Below are positions 31,010 through 39,908 of a stretch of 57,962 bases of DNA, one piece after another. Each line of letters begins with the position of its first letter. Within the stretch, counting starts at the first letter, position 1. The notes under the pieces were generated by a model. That model made no database searches, was not told where the DNA came from, and worked only from the letters and a program-made list of their open reading frames with translations. The position numbers and the translations under genes were made by a program. The stretch is taken from NCBI RefSeq assembly GCF_000350145.1, contig NZ_BAOL01000173.1, positions 1 through 57,962 of the forward strand, given 5' to 3'. Origin of the DNA: Ilumatobacter nonamiensis YM16-303 (GTDB lineage Bacteria > Actinomycetota > Acidimicrobiia > Acidimicrobiales > Ilumatobacteraceae).

Positions 31010-32782
31010 GTGACCGACTCCGCCGAATCCGTCGCGGTCGGTCGGACAACCTCTGAATCGCGTCGGGTGGCGCGGGTGCTGCCCGACGTCACCGGACTCG
31101 ACAAGTCCTTCGACTATTCGATTCCGGACGACCTCGTCGACGACGTCGGCGTGGGAACGATCGTGCGCGTCGAACTCCACGGCCGACGTATCGGCGGATG
31201 GGTCGTGGACATCGTCGCCGACTCCGAGATCGACGCCGATGCGCTGAAACCGATCGCCAAGGTCACGGGGCACGGACCGTCGGAGGAACTGATCGAACTG
31301 GCAGAGTGGGCGCACGTCCGCTGGGCCGCCCGTCGGATCCGGCCGTTCCTCGTCGCCGCGTCGCCGAAGCGAGCGGTCAAAGCCCTTCCCCTCCCGCATC
31401 GTCGGGCACAGGCGCCGGCACCGTCGTCGCCCGCGACGACCCAGCTCCTGGAATCGGGTGGAGGGGTACTCCGGTTGCCGCCGCGCAGCGATGTCCTGCC
31501 GTCGATCCTGTCGGCGATCGCCGTCGGTCCGACGCTCGTGGTCGTGCCGACGGCGTCGGATGCGGCGCTGCTCGTCTCGCGACTGCGCCGCTCCGGTGCC
31601 ACCGTGGCCCTGGTCCCCGACGACTTCGCGGCCGCTGCGGGCGGGGTCGATGTCGTGGTCGGCACCCGGTCGGCGGCGTGGATGCCGTGTGCGGGCATGG
31701 CCGCGGCCGTCGTGGTCGATGAACATGACGAGGCGCTCCAGGAGGAACGGGCGCCGACGTGGCACGCGCGGGATGTGATCGCCGAACGGTGCTTTCGCGC
31801 CGGCGTGCCGGTGGTGTACATCTCACCGGTTCCCACACTCGTCGCCGTCGAGGAACTCGCAGGATCGGACGGTGTGATCCATCCTCCGGCGGAGCGTGAG
31901 CGCGCCCACTGGCCGCACGTCGAGGTGGTCGATCGGAGTGACGACGAGCCGTGGAAGAAGTCCCTCGTCACCTCGGAGCTGATCGAACGGATCCGCGACC
32001 CGCTGCAACGGGTGCTCTGCATCAGCAACACGACCGGGCGGGCGCGGGTGCTCGCGTGCCGCACGTGCCGAGCGCTCGTGCGCTGTGAGAACTGCGACGC
32101 GGCCGTCGGTCTCGCGGACGACCGTGGGCTCGCCTGCGCCCGATGCGGTGTCGACCGTCCGCCGGTGTGCCAGGAATGTGGCGGCGGGACGTTCGCGAAC
32201 CTGCGCCCTGGTGTGACCCGACTCGGGGAGGAGTTGGAGGCGGCTGCGAACCGCGAGGTCGTCGTCGTGACCGGCAAGGACGCCGACCCACCGCCGCGCT
32301 CCGATGTCTACGTCGGCACCGAGGCGGCGCTGTACCGCGTGGAGCCCGTCGATGTGGTCGCGTTTCTCGAGTTCGATTCCGAGATGTTGGCGCCTCGCTT
32401 CCGGGCGTCCGAGCAGGCTCTGGCGTTGCTCGTGCGCGCCGGTCGACTCGCTCCCACCGTGATGATCCAGACGTTCAACCCGGACCACGAAGTCGTCCGC
32501 GCCGCGGTTGCAGCCGACCCGGAGATCGTGCTCGGCGAGGAGCGCGAGCGTCGCGAAATGCTCGGCCTACCGCCGTTCGGCGCGCTTGCGTCGATCACCG
32601 GTGCCTACAGCGACGAGGTGGTCGCGGAACTCGACCGTGAGGCCATTCAGGTCGGACGGACCGGTGTCGATCGGTATCTCGTGCGGGCCGAGGACTGGAC
32701 GACACTCGGACGGGCGATCAACGAGACGGTTCGTCCGTCGGGGTCCCGCGTGCGGGTCGCCGTGGACCCACCACGCGTCTGA
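31010..32782 (+). CDS. priA: PriA-like primosome protein, ATPase motifs lost
   Basis: A 590-residue PriA homologue. The N-terminal 3'-DNA-binding domain (VLPDVTGLDKSFDYSIPD, GTIVRVELHGRRIGGWV) and four CxxC zinc pairs (CRTC, CENC, CARC, CQEC) are kept. The helicase core lacks a Walker A: where G-x-T-G-S-G-K-T is expected the sequence reads PPRSDVLPSILSAI, and the DEEH box reads DEHD. Mycobacterial PriA shows the same loss. It is thus probably a non-helicase replication-restart scaffold. Start GTG 31010; GTG 31067 is possible. Confidence 0.88.
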   Translation: MTDSAESVAVGRTTSESRRVARVLPDVTGLDKSFDYSIPDDLVDDVGVGTIVRVELHGRRIGGWVVDIVADSEIDADALKPIAKVTGHGPSEELIELAEWAHVRWAARRIRPFLVAASPKRAVKALPLPHRRAQAPAPSSPATTQLLESGGGVLRLPPRSDVLPSILSAIAVGPTLVVVPTASDAALLVSRLRRSGATVALVPDDFAAAAGGVDVVVGTRSAAWMPCAGMAAAVVVDEHDEALQEERAPTWHARDVIAERCFRAGVPVVYISPVPTLVAVEELAGSDGVIHPPAERERAHWPHVEVVDRSDDEPWKKSLVTSELIERIRDPLQRVLCISNTTGRARVLACRTCRALVRCENCDAAVGLADDRGLACARCGVDRPPVCQECGGGTFANLRPGVTRLGEELEAAANREVVVVTGKDADPPPRSDVYVGTEAALYRVEPVDVVAFLEFDSEMLAPRFRASEQALALLVRAGRLAPTVMIQTFNPDHEVVRAAVAADPEIVLGEERERREMLGLPPFGALASITGAYSDEVVAELDREAIQVGRTGVDRYLVRAEDWTTLGRAINETVRPSGSRVRVAVDPPRV

Positions 32783-32803
32783 ACGCCGGTTGTCGTCGGC
32801 GCG

Positions 32804-33598
32804 TCAGGCGGGATGACTCGAGCGTGCCGACACGAAATCGGCGACGAGCTGGGTCCACGTCGAGAGTTCGGCGGCGCTGGAGGCGATGTGCACGTCGGCA
32901 GATGGGATCAGACGGCCGAGTTCGTCGGCGGTGGAGACCGGATGGACGGGGTCGCCGGTCCAGGCGAGAACGAGCGTGGGACACGCGATCGACTCGATGT
33001 CGTCACGGGACGGGAGCTGGGCCCGGGCGGCACCGCGCATCGCGCGCGCGAGCCGGTCCGGATCCCAGCTTCGGAGTCCGGCAGCGCGCTGCTCGCGGTA
33101 CTCGAGATCGCCGACGAAGGGATCGGGTGGAGCGACGTTCGCGCCGGCGGCGATCAGCGTCTCGATGCCGCGCGACTCGATGACCTCGGCCCCGACCTCG
33201 TAGGTGCCCGCCTGTTCCGCACGGGTTTCCCAACCGGTCGGCGGGATCACGAGCACCAGACCGCGAACTCGATCGGGGGCGAGCACCGCTGCGTGCAGCG
33301 CGGTGGCGGCACCCATCGATGCTCCCGCAGCGATGTATCGGTGGATGTCCATCCCGGTCGCCAGCTCGAGTTGGTCGCGGGCGAGCTCGTCCCAGCGGTA
33401 GCCGTCGAGATTCGTCGTCGACTCGGACACGCCGTGGCCGCGGGCGTCGTAGCGGACGACCCGCGCCGGAACCTCGGTCCAGTCGATGAGCGTTCGCCGA
33501 TCCTCCAGCAGGCGACTCTGCGTGAGCCCGTGACCCCAGACCAGATCGAGACCCGTTCCGATGCGTTCGACGTCGATCTCGGCTCCTCTGACGATCAT
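32804..33598 (-). CDS. Alpha/beta hydrolase
   Basis: A 264-residue alpha/beta-hydrolase fold protein. The oxyanion-hole motif WGHGLTQS, nucleophile elbow GASMG (Ser near residue 93) and candidate acid Asp in WTGDPVHP are visible. The usual C-terminal G-H motif is missing: the region reads PSADVHIASSAAELSTW, so the catalytic His must be the earlier VHI histidine or is absent. Substrate unknown. It is convergent with priA (21 bases) and divergent from the AI-2E gene. Confidence 0.8.
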   Translation of the reverse strand: MIVRGAEIDVERIGTGLDLVWGHGLTQSRLLEDRRTLIDWTEVPARVVRYDARGHGVSESTTNLDGYRWDELARDQLELATGMDIHRYIAAGASMGAATALHAAVLAPDRVRGLVLVIPPTGWETRAEQAGTYEVGAEVIESRGIETLIAAGANVAPPDPFVGDLEYREQRAAGLRSWDPDRLARAMRGAARAQLPSRDDIESIACPTLVLAWTGDPVHPVSTADELGRLIPSADVHIASSAAELSTWTQLVADFVSARSSHPA

Positions 33599-33668
33599 GG
33601 TCCGCAGCCTCGCACGTCATCGCTCGGAGAAGCGGTTCGGATCCGGTTCGACGTGGAATGATCGGGCC

Positions 33669-35894
33669 ATGACCGACGGATCGGACGGAGTGGATCCGTT
33701 GTCGAGCGAGCGACCGGTCTACGAGGTCGACGTCCCGGTCACCGCGCTGCTGAAACTCGCGGGTGTCCTCGTCGTCAGCTTTCTGCTCCTCGCCGGTCTC
33801 TCGCGCGCGCAGCAGCTCGTCGGGATCGCCATCGCCGCCGCAGTCGTTGCCGCGGTGATCGGACCGGCGATCCGGGCCGGCGCGCAGCTGATCGGGGGAA
33901 TTGCGTCCACGATCGTCGTCCACGTGATCCTGCTGCTGGTGGTCGCCGGCTCCACGGTTCTCGTCGTGCAGTCGATCCGGGCGGAGTCGACGGCCCTCGA
34001 GGACTACACCGCGGTGCAGTTGGAGCGTCTCGACGAGGATGGCGGACCGACGTTTCTCACGCGCACCCGACTCGACGAACGCATCGGCGACACCGTCACA
34101 GGATGGGGCGTGGGAGCGGTGGTCGGCGATGACGACGCGACCGGCATCGCGACCCGGATGTCGGAACTGGTCCTCCTCGTGGTGTTCAGCGCGTTCTTCT
34201 CGGTCCAGGGCGGGGCGCTGCTCACCATGGCCCTCGGATGGATCGATGATCGCGATCGGCGTCGCGTCCTTCGCGAGATCTGGCAAGAGGGTGTCGAGCG
34301 TGGAGCATCGTTCACCCGACGGGCCGGATTCGTCGCCGTCGTCAGCGGGCTCGGAGCGAGCGCGGTCGCGCTCGCCTTCGGGCTCCCCGCCGCGCTGCTG
34401 ATCGGGGTGGCCGCCGGACTGCTCTCGATCGTCCCGCTGCTCGGCCCGGTGGTGGGCTGGCTGCCGTTGGTGGTGATCGCCGCCGTGGATCGAGAACCGC
34501 GAGAGGTCGCCGCCGTGGCCGTTGTCGCCGTCGCAGGTGTCATCGCGGTGGGGCTGCTGCGAGCTCGGGTTCTCGGCCACGGCTTCTCGCCGGGTCTGCT
34601 GCTGGTGGCGCTCGGGCTCGCAGCGGGACTGAGCGCCGGGGGACTCCCGGGTGCGATGTGTGGCATGTTCCTGGCGGTGTTCGCAGCGAGTGCGCTCGGT
34701 CACGACTGGACGGTGGAACGCATCGCCGGGATGCGTGGGGTGACCGCTCCGTTGGCGCACACATCCGAGTTCGTCCGGACCGCGGAGTCCGACGAGGCCG
34801 ACACCGACTTTGCCCCGCTCGATGCCCCCGTGAACGACCGACGTCTGCTGCTCCAGCCGACCAACCGCACCCTCTGGCGGATCACGGGCATCGTGCTCGC
34901 AGCGTTCTCGCTGCAGCTGTCGATCACGCGCATCGGACCGACGATCATCTGGGCCGTGGTCGGCATCCTGATCGCGATCGGACTCGATCGGCCGGTGTCG
35001 TGGCTCGAGCGACGGTGGGGGATCCGGCGATCGCTGACGGTGGCGCTCGGTGCGTTGCTGGTGGTGGGAGCCCTGGCCGGTCTCGCGTTCTCGGCGTCGG
35101 AGTCGTTGGGAGGCTCGTCGAAGCTCGACACCGATCTGGCCGCCATCCAGGCATCGTTCGAGGACCTGCCGCTGATCGGCGACCGCATCGCGGATCTCGA
35201 CCTCAGCGAACGGATCGACGAGTTCGAGCGTGACGTCCCCAATCTGATGTCGAGCACGAACGTGAGCGAACGAGTCGCACCACTGGTCGGAGGAGGGCTC
35301 GTCGGCGGATTCTGGATCCTCGTCGTGGCGATGGCCTGCCTGATCGACGGCCCGAAACTGGTGGTCGCGATCGATCGTCGCGTTCCCGCACGGCTCCGCC
35401 GTCAGACCGAGCGTCTGGCACGGGCGGGCCACTCGGCACTGTCGGGGTACGTTGCCGGCTCGGCCACCGTGGCCGCACTGAACGGTTTCATCGTGGCGAG
35501 CATGGGCTTCGCGGTCGGCGTCCCCGCTCCCGCGGTGCTCGGGATCTGGGCGTTCAGCTGGAACTTCGTCCCACAGATCGGTGCGATCATCGGGTGGGTG
35601 CCGATGCTGGTGTTGGCGTTCCTCGTCAGTCCGCTCGCCGGAGTCGTCTGCCTCGGGCTCTTCGTCGGCTACCAGTTGGTCGAGAACAATCTGATCCAAC
35701 CGGCGATCGTGGGTCATGCGGTCGACATCACGCCGTTGGCCGCGCTCACTGCGGCACTGGTCGGAGTCGCGGTCGCGGGCCTCGTCGGCGCCGTCCTCGC
35801 GATTCCCGCGGCAGGTGTGGTCAGAGCGGTCTACAACGAATGGCGCCGCGAGGACTTTCCGGCGATCCGCCCGCCGGTCGTCGACAGCGGTTGA
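33669..35894 (+). CDS. Tandem AI-2E (PerM/UPF0118) family permease, two copies fused
   Basis: A 741-residue membrane protein made of two AI-2E family units; ordinary members are about 350 residues with eight membrane helices. The second unit (about 396-741) is canonical: IIWAVVGILIAIGLDRPVSWLERR near its start and GYQLVENNLIQPAIVGHAVDITPL near its end. The first unit (about 18-370) keeps the order of helices and LLSIVPLLGPVVGWLPLVV but is degenerate elsewhere. Family members include AI-2 exporters and Na/Li-H antiporters; substrate unknown. The ATG at 33669 lacks a clear ribosome site. Confidence 0.85.
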   Translation: MTDGSDGVDPLSSERPVYEVDVPVTALLKLAGVLVVSFLLLAGLSRAQQLVGIAIAAAVVAAVIGPAIRAGAQLIGGIASTIVVHVILLLVVAGSTVLVVQSIRAESTALEDYTAVQLERLDEDGGPTFLTRTRLDERIGDTVTGWGVGAVVGDDDATGIATRMSELVLLVVFSAFFSVQGGALLTMALGWIDDRDRRRVLREIWQEGVERGASFTRRAGFVAVVSGLGASAVALAFGLPAALLIGVAAGLLSIVPLLGPVVGWLPLVVIAAVDREPREVAAVAVVAVAGVIAVGLLRARVLGHGFSPGLLLVALGLAAGLSAGGLPGAMCGMFLAVFAASALGHDWTVERIAGMRGVTAPLAHTSEFVRTAESDEADTDFAPLDAPVNDRRLLLQPTNRTLWRITGIVLAAFSLQLSITRIGPTIIWAVVGILIAIGLDRPVSWLERRWGIRRSLTVALGALLVVGALAGLAFSASESLGGSSKLDTDLAAIQASFEDLPLIGDRIADLDLSERIDEFERDVPNLMSSTNVSERVAPLVGGGLVGGFWILVVAMACLIDGPKLVVAIDRRVPARLRRQTERLARAGHSALSGYVAGSATVAALNGFIVASMGFAVGVPAPAVLGIWAFSWNFVPQIGAIIGWVPMLVLAFLVSPLAGVVCLGLFVGYQLVENNLIQPAIVGHAVDITPLAALTAALVGVAVAGLVGAVLAIPAAGVVRAVYNEWRREDFPAIRPPVVDSG

Positions 35895-35932
35895 TCGCCG
35901 CGCGTCACTGCGGGGTGCCCCGGTCGCGTCGA

Positions 35933-35938
35933 TAGCCT
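35933..35938 (+). promoter_or_regulatory. -10 hexamer TAGCCT for the HelD-type gene (leaderless)
   Basis: TAGCCT ends 10 bases before the GTG; a small CGGGG/CCCCG hairpin lies just upstream after the permease stop. Confidence 0.5.
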
Positions 35939-35948
35939 CGCACGTCCC

Positions 35949-37862
35949 GTGAACGCCGACCTCTTCCCCGATCTCGCCGACGAGCGTGCGCAGTTGTCGT
36001 TCGCGCGCGCGTCGCGAGACCGGATGATCGAGCGCCTCGACGCGGTCGACCCGGAGGGTGCCGCCGACGAGATCACCAAGGACTACATCGAGGTCACGGT
36101 CGCGGAGGCGCTCGAGGATCTACGGGGGCCCGGAGCGGGAGACTTCTTCGGCCGCATCGACGATGACGACGGCTCGTGGTACGTCGGTCGCCGCCACATC
36201 GAGGACGAGTCACACGACCCGGTCGTGGTCGACTGGCGCGCGCCGATCGCGGCGCCGTTCTACCGTGCGACCGCTGTCGATCCGCTCGGCGTGGCCTTCC
36301 GTCGTCGGTTCACGCTCGACGAGGGAGAGCTCGTCGCGTACCTCGACGAGGATCTCGACGACCCGGAGGCCGGGGGAACGGCCGCCGGGATCCCCGATCC
36401 GGTGCTCGCCGAGATCGGAGCGGAGCGCAGCGGTGAGATGCGCGAGATCGTGGCGACGATCCAGGGCGAACAGGACGTCGTGATCCGCTCGGACATCGAT
36501 CAGGTGTTGATCGTCCAGGGTGGACCCGGTACCGGTAAGACGGCGGTGGCGTTGCACCGTGCCGCGTACCTGCTGTTCGAGCACCGCGGCCGGCTCGCCC
36601 GGGACGGTGTGCTCGTCGTCGGACCGAACCGGGCCTTTCTCGACTACATCGGCAATGTGTTGCCGTCGCTCGGCGAACGCACGGTCCGCCAGTCGACGGT
36701 CGACGAACTCTGCATCCCGAAGGTGGATGTCACGACGACCGACGATGCAGAAACGGCGCGCTGGAAGGGATCATCGGAGCGGCTCGAGCACCTCGAACGG
36801 GCGGCGTTGAGAGCGATCAGTCCGCCCGGTGAGGACGTCGTCGTTCCGATCGGCGTCCGCAAGCACGTGATCCCCGCTGCGGAGTTCGCCGAGTGGATCG
36901 ACACGGCGAAGAACGGTTCCACGCCGATCAACGAGCGGCGCACACGCCTCGTGGCGATCGCGAGGCGCGAACTCACCCGTCGCTCGGGCGATGACAGCTG
37001 TTGGCGGCACGCGGGGCCGCTGAAGACGGCGATCAACAAGGCGTGGCCGACGCAGAAACCGATCAAGCTGGTGGACGGGCTCCTGCCCGGCCCTCGCGGC
37101 AAGCGTCGTGCGTGGACGGTCGGCGACCAACTGCTCGTCGATGAAGCGAACTCGTTGCTCAACGGCTCACCGTTCACCTATGGCCACGTCGTCGTCGACG
37201 AGGCGCAGGACCACTCCGATGTCGCGCTGCGCGTCATCGGTCGCCGGAGCCCTGCCGGATCGATGACGCTCCTCGGCGACGTCGCCCAATCGACCGCACC
37301 GGCGGGTCAGGAGCGATGGGCGGACGTGTTCGCGCACCTGTCGCCGACCGGCACCAGCGGCACGATCGCCGACTTGACGATCGGCTACCGCGTTCCCGAG
37401 GCGATCCTCACCATGGCGAACCGGTTGCTCCCACTCACCGAGGTGGACGCGACCGAGAGTCGCAGCGTGCGTGTGGGTGGGGTCCCACCGACGTGGAATC
37501 ACGGTGCGACCGACGACCTTCCGTGGCGGGTCGCCACGACGGTGCAGGAGACGAAGCGGCTCCATCGACTCACCGGACTCGTCGCGCCGCTCGCACTGCA
37601 CGAAGCGATTGCGACGGCGCTGGCGGAGGTCGACCTGAGTGCCGTCGACCACGTCCACGAACTGGGCCCGACCGAGGTTCCGCTCTTCGAACCGCACGCT
37701 GCGAAGGGTCTCGAGTTCGACGGAGTCGTCGTCGCGAACCCCCACGACATCCTCGGCGACTCCGCCCTCGGCGCACGTCTGCTCTACGTCGCCATGACCC
37801 GAGCGGTCCAACGCCTCGCCTTCGTCACCGACGCCGCGGTCCCCGCAGTCCTCACCGCCTGA
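35949..37862 (+). CDS. HelD-type UvrD-family ATPase (RNA polymerase recycling factor)
   Basis: A 637-residue SF1 ATPase like actinobacterial HelD. The N-terminal part carries the family block WYVGRRHIED, PVVVDWRAPIAAPFYRAT and DPLGVAFRRRF. Walker A is GGPGTGKTAVALHRA (about 197-205) and Walker B is VVVDEAQD. Motif VI is LLYVAMTRAVQRL. HelD removes stalled RNA polymerase from DNA, and in some actinobacteria helps rifampicin tolerance. At 637 residues it is shorter than most (around 700-770), with a brief N-terminal arm and reduced middle. It nearly abuts the convergent methyltransferase gene. Confidence 0.85.
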   Translation: MNADLFPDLADERAQLSFARASRDRMIERLDAVDPEGAADEITKDYIEVTVAEALEDLRGPGAGDFFGRIDDDDGSWYVGRRHIEDESHDPVVVDWRAPIAAPFYRATAVDPLGVAFRRRFTLDEGELVAYLDEDLDDPEAGGTAAGIPDPVLAEIGAERSGEMREIVATIQGEQDVVIRSDIDQVLIVQGGPGTGKTAVALHRAAYLLFEHRGRLARDGVLVVGPNRAFLDYIGNVLPSLGERTVRQSTVDELCIPKVDVTTTDDAETARWKGSSERLEHLERAALRAISPPGEDVVVPIGVRKHVIPAAEFAEWIDTAKNGSTPINERRTRLVAIARRELTRRSGDDSCWRHAGPLKTAINKAWPTQKPIKLVDGLLPGPRGKRRAWTVGDQLLVDEANSLLNGSPFTYGHVVVDEAQDHSDVALRVIGRRSPAGSMTLLGDVAQSTAPAGQERWADVFAHLSPTGTSGTIADLTIGYRVPEAILTMANRLLPLTEVDATESRSVRVGGVPPTWNHGATDDLPWRVATTVQETKRLHRLTGLVAPLALHEAIATALAEVDLSAVDHVHELGPTEVPLFEPHAAKGLEFDGVVVANPHDILGDSALGARLLYVAMTRAVQRLAFVTDAAVPAVLTA

Positions 37863-37868
37863 ACATCT

Positions 37869-38513
37869 TCACGCAGTCGTGCCGGAGGTGGGACGGACGG
37901 CGAGGAGGCGAAAGCCCGATTTCGACGCGACGCGTTCGGTGGTGTGACCTTCGGAGGTGAGCCAGCGCTGGAGCGAATCGGCGCCCAGATGCTTCTGGAC
38001 GACGAGCGTCGCCGTTCCCTCGGCGTCGAGGCGGCCGAGCCAGGTCAGCAGGAGCTCGCGGAGTGCGAGCTTGCCGATCCGGATCGGCGGGTTCGACCAG
38101 ATGGTCGAGAAACGAATCTCGTCGGGCACGTCCTCGGGCGCGGCGACGCGAATGTTGTCGAGATGGTTACGGGCCGCGTTGCGTCGGCACAACTCCCGTG
38201 CTCGTGTGTTCACGTCGACCGCCCACACGGTCGCATCGGGGGACCGTCGGCCCATCGTGAGCGCCATCGCTCCCGATCCGGCTCCGAGGTCGAGGAGGTT
38301 TCCCTTCGAGGCGAGCGGTACCTCGGAGCGCAGGAGCAGCGACGTTCCCGCGTCGACGTGGCCGCGGCTGAACACTCCGGTGTCGGTCTCCATCGTGAAC
38401 GCGGTGTCGGGAAGTGTGACGTCGACGACGACGGGGTCCGATGGCACCGTCGGGTCCTCGAAATACTGGGACCCACCTGTGTGACCGGTAGGGGGCATGG
38501 GCTTGGGCGTCAT
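37869..38513 (-). CDS. RsmC-like class I methyltransferase
   Basis: A 214-residue SAM-dependent methyltransferase of the small-subunit rRNA G1207 (RsmC, MTS domain) type. The SAM motif is NLLDLGAGSGAMAL, the acidic loop is VWAVDVN, and the catalytic motif is SNPPIRIGK, matching the NPP-x of RsmC. It has only the C-terminal catalytic half of E. coli RsmC, as is usual in actinobacteria. The start at 38513 gives MTPKPM; 38498 is an alternative. It is divergent from def with the two starts only 20 bases apart, so the promoters must overlap. Confidence 0.8.
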   Translation of the reverse strand: MTPKPMPPTGHTGGSQYFEDPTVPSDPVVVDVTLPDTAFTMETDTGVFSRGHVDAGTSLLLRSEVPLASKGNLLDLGAGSGAMALTMGRRSPDATVWAVDVNTRARELCRRNAARNHLDNIRVAAPEDVPDEIRFSTIWSNPPIRIGKLALRELLLTWLGRLDAEGTATLVVQKHLGADSLQRWLTSEGHTTERVASKSGFRLLAVRPTSGTTA

Positions 38514-38519
38514 CTCCCG

Positions 38520-38525
38520 TAGCCT
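38520..38525 (+). promoter_or_regulatory. -10 hexamer TAGCCT for def (leaderless)
   Basis: TAGCCT ends 7 bases before the def ATG; it lies inside the 19-base gap to the divergent methyltransferase start. Confidence 0.6.
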
Positions 38526-38532
38526 GGCACCA

Positions 38533-39081
38533 ATGTCGTACAAGATCAGGACATACGGCGATCCGGTGCTCAAGAGTCAGGCCGCGAAGGTCACCGACGT
38601 CAACGGCAAGATCATCCGCCTGGTGGACGACATGTTCGACACGCTCGTCGAGACCGGCAACGGTCTTGCCCTGGCGGCGCCGCAGATCGGTATCCAGAAG
38701 CAGGTCGTCGTCTGGGACCTCGGCGACGAACCGCTCGCGATCGTCAACCCCGAGATCATCGAAGGCGATGGTGAATGGGTGTTCGACGAGGGCTGCCTGT
38801 CGATTCCCGGTCTGTATGTCGAGATGGTTCGCCCGAAGCAGGTGCTGGTCCGGGGCGTCAGCCTCGACGGCGAGGTCATCGAAATCGAGGCCGACGAACT
38901 CGAGGCGCGCATGTTCCAGCACGAGATCGATCACCTCAACGGCGTGCTGATGTTCGACCGGCTCGAAGGAGATCAGCGCAAGGAAGCGCTCGCCGAGTAC
39001 CGCCGGATCGAAGAACAGACCGCAGCCGAAGCGGAGGCCGCCGCGCGCGGTGGGATTCGGCGTCGACTGCGCCTTTCATGA
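38533..39081 (+). CDS. def: Peptide deformylase
   Basis: Def (182 aa) removes formyl groups from new proteins. All three motifs are present: GLALAAPQIG, EGCLSIPG with the metal Cys, and HEIDHLNG with the metal His pair and catalytic Glu. ATG 38533 puts YKIRTYGDPVL at the start, as in the family; an earlier frame reaches back into the promoter. An Ala/Glu/Arg-rich tail follows. Its stop overlaps fmt (ATGA), uniting deformylase and formyltransferase in one transcript. Confidence 0.97.
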   Translation: MSYKIRTYGDPVLKSQAAKVTDVNGKIIRLVDDMFDTLVETGNGLALAAPQIGIQKQVVVWDLGDEPLAIVNPEIIEGDGEWVFDEGCLSIPGLYVEMVRPKQVLVRGVSLDGEVIEIEADELEARMFQHEIDHLNGVLMFDRLEGDQRKEALAEYRRIEEQTAAEAEAAARGGIRRRLRLS

Positions 39082-39908
39082 AGCTCGTCTTCCTCGGGAC
39101 CCCCGAGATGGCGGTGGCCCCGCTGGTGGCGCTCGTCGACGCCGGACACGACATCGTGCGTGTGGTCACCCGGGTGGACAAGAAGCGTGGGCGCGGTGGC
39201 GCCCTCTCGCCGAGTCCGGTGAAGGCTGCGGCCGTCGAACTCGGGCTGCCCGTCTCCCACGATCCCGACGACGTCCTCGACGCCGTGGCCGACGGAGCCG
39301 AACTCGGCGTGGTGGTGGCATACGGGCGGATCATCAAGCCGCACCTGCTCGATGCCGTCCCCATGGTCAACCTGCACTACTCGTTGTTGCCGCGCTGGCG
39401 TGGGGCGGCGCCCGTCGAGCGGGCGATCCTCTCGGGTGACGACGAGACCGGCGTCGGGGTGATGCGGCTCGAGGAAGGACTCGACACCGGTGGCCTGTAC
39501 GCAGAAGAGCGGGTGCCGATCGGCGGCGACACGACGGCCGACGAACTCCGTGCGACATTGAGCGACGTCGGCTGCCGGCTGCTCGTCGACGTGCTCGCAC
39601 AGCCGCTCGCGTCATGGATCGACGACGCCATCCCGCAAACGGGCGAGACGACCTATGCGTCGAAGCTCGACAAGGCGGAGTTCGAACTCGACTGGAAGCG
39701 TCCTGCGGTCGAGAACCACCGGCTGATCCGAGTCGGCGGAGCGTGGACGACCTTCCGCGAGAAGCGGTTGAAGATCCTCGCTGCTGACCTCGTCGACGGC
39801 ACGGTCGTCCCGACCATGGTGCAGCCCGAAGGCAAGGGTCCGATGGCGTTCGACGCGTGGCGCAACGGTGCGCAGCCGCTCCCCGATGAACTGTTCGGCG
39901 ACCGATGA
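39078..39908 (+). CDS. fmt: Methionyl-tRNA formyltransferase, short form
   Basis: Fmt (276 aa) formylates initiator Met-tRNA. The N-terminal catalytic domain is complete: VFLGTPEMAV, and the active-site NLHYSLLPRWRGAAP and GLDTG motifs. The C-terminal OB-like domain begins TYASKLDKAEFELDW but is about 35 residues shorter than in E. coli Fmt (315 aa), ending soon after QPEGKGPMAFDAWRNG. Start and stop overlap def and rsmB by 4 bases. Confidence 0.95.
   Translation: MKLVFLGTPEMAVAPLVALVDAGHDIVRVVTRVDKKRGRGGALSPSPVKAAAVELGLPVSHDPDDVLDAVADGAELGVVVAYGRIIKPHLLDAVPMVNLHYSLLPRWRGAAPVERAILSGDDETGVGVMRLEEGLDTGGLYAEERVPIGGDTTADELRATLSDVGCRLLVDVLAQPLASWIDDAIPQTGETTYASKLDKAEFELDWKRPAVENHRLIRVGGAWTTFREKRLKILAADLVDGTVVPTMVQPEGKGPMAFDAWRNGAQPLPDELFGDR

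Noticed and set aside
28354-31104. Long antisense open frame (916 codons) opposite coaBC, metK and part of priA
   Set aside because: High-GC coding DNA opens long frames on the other strand. It is rich in Arg, Asp and Val without any motif, and the sense strand encodes well-known proteins throughout.
33003-35717. Long antisense open frame (904 codons) opposite the AI-2E gene and overlapping the hydrolase gene
   Set aside because: Low-complexity shadow composition (many Asp, Glu, Arg, His, Gln). The plus strand has clear membrane helices and family motifs.
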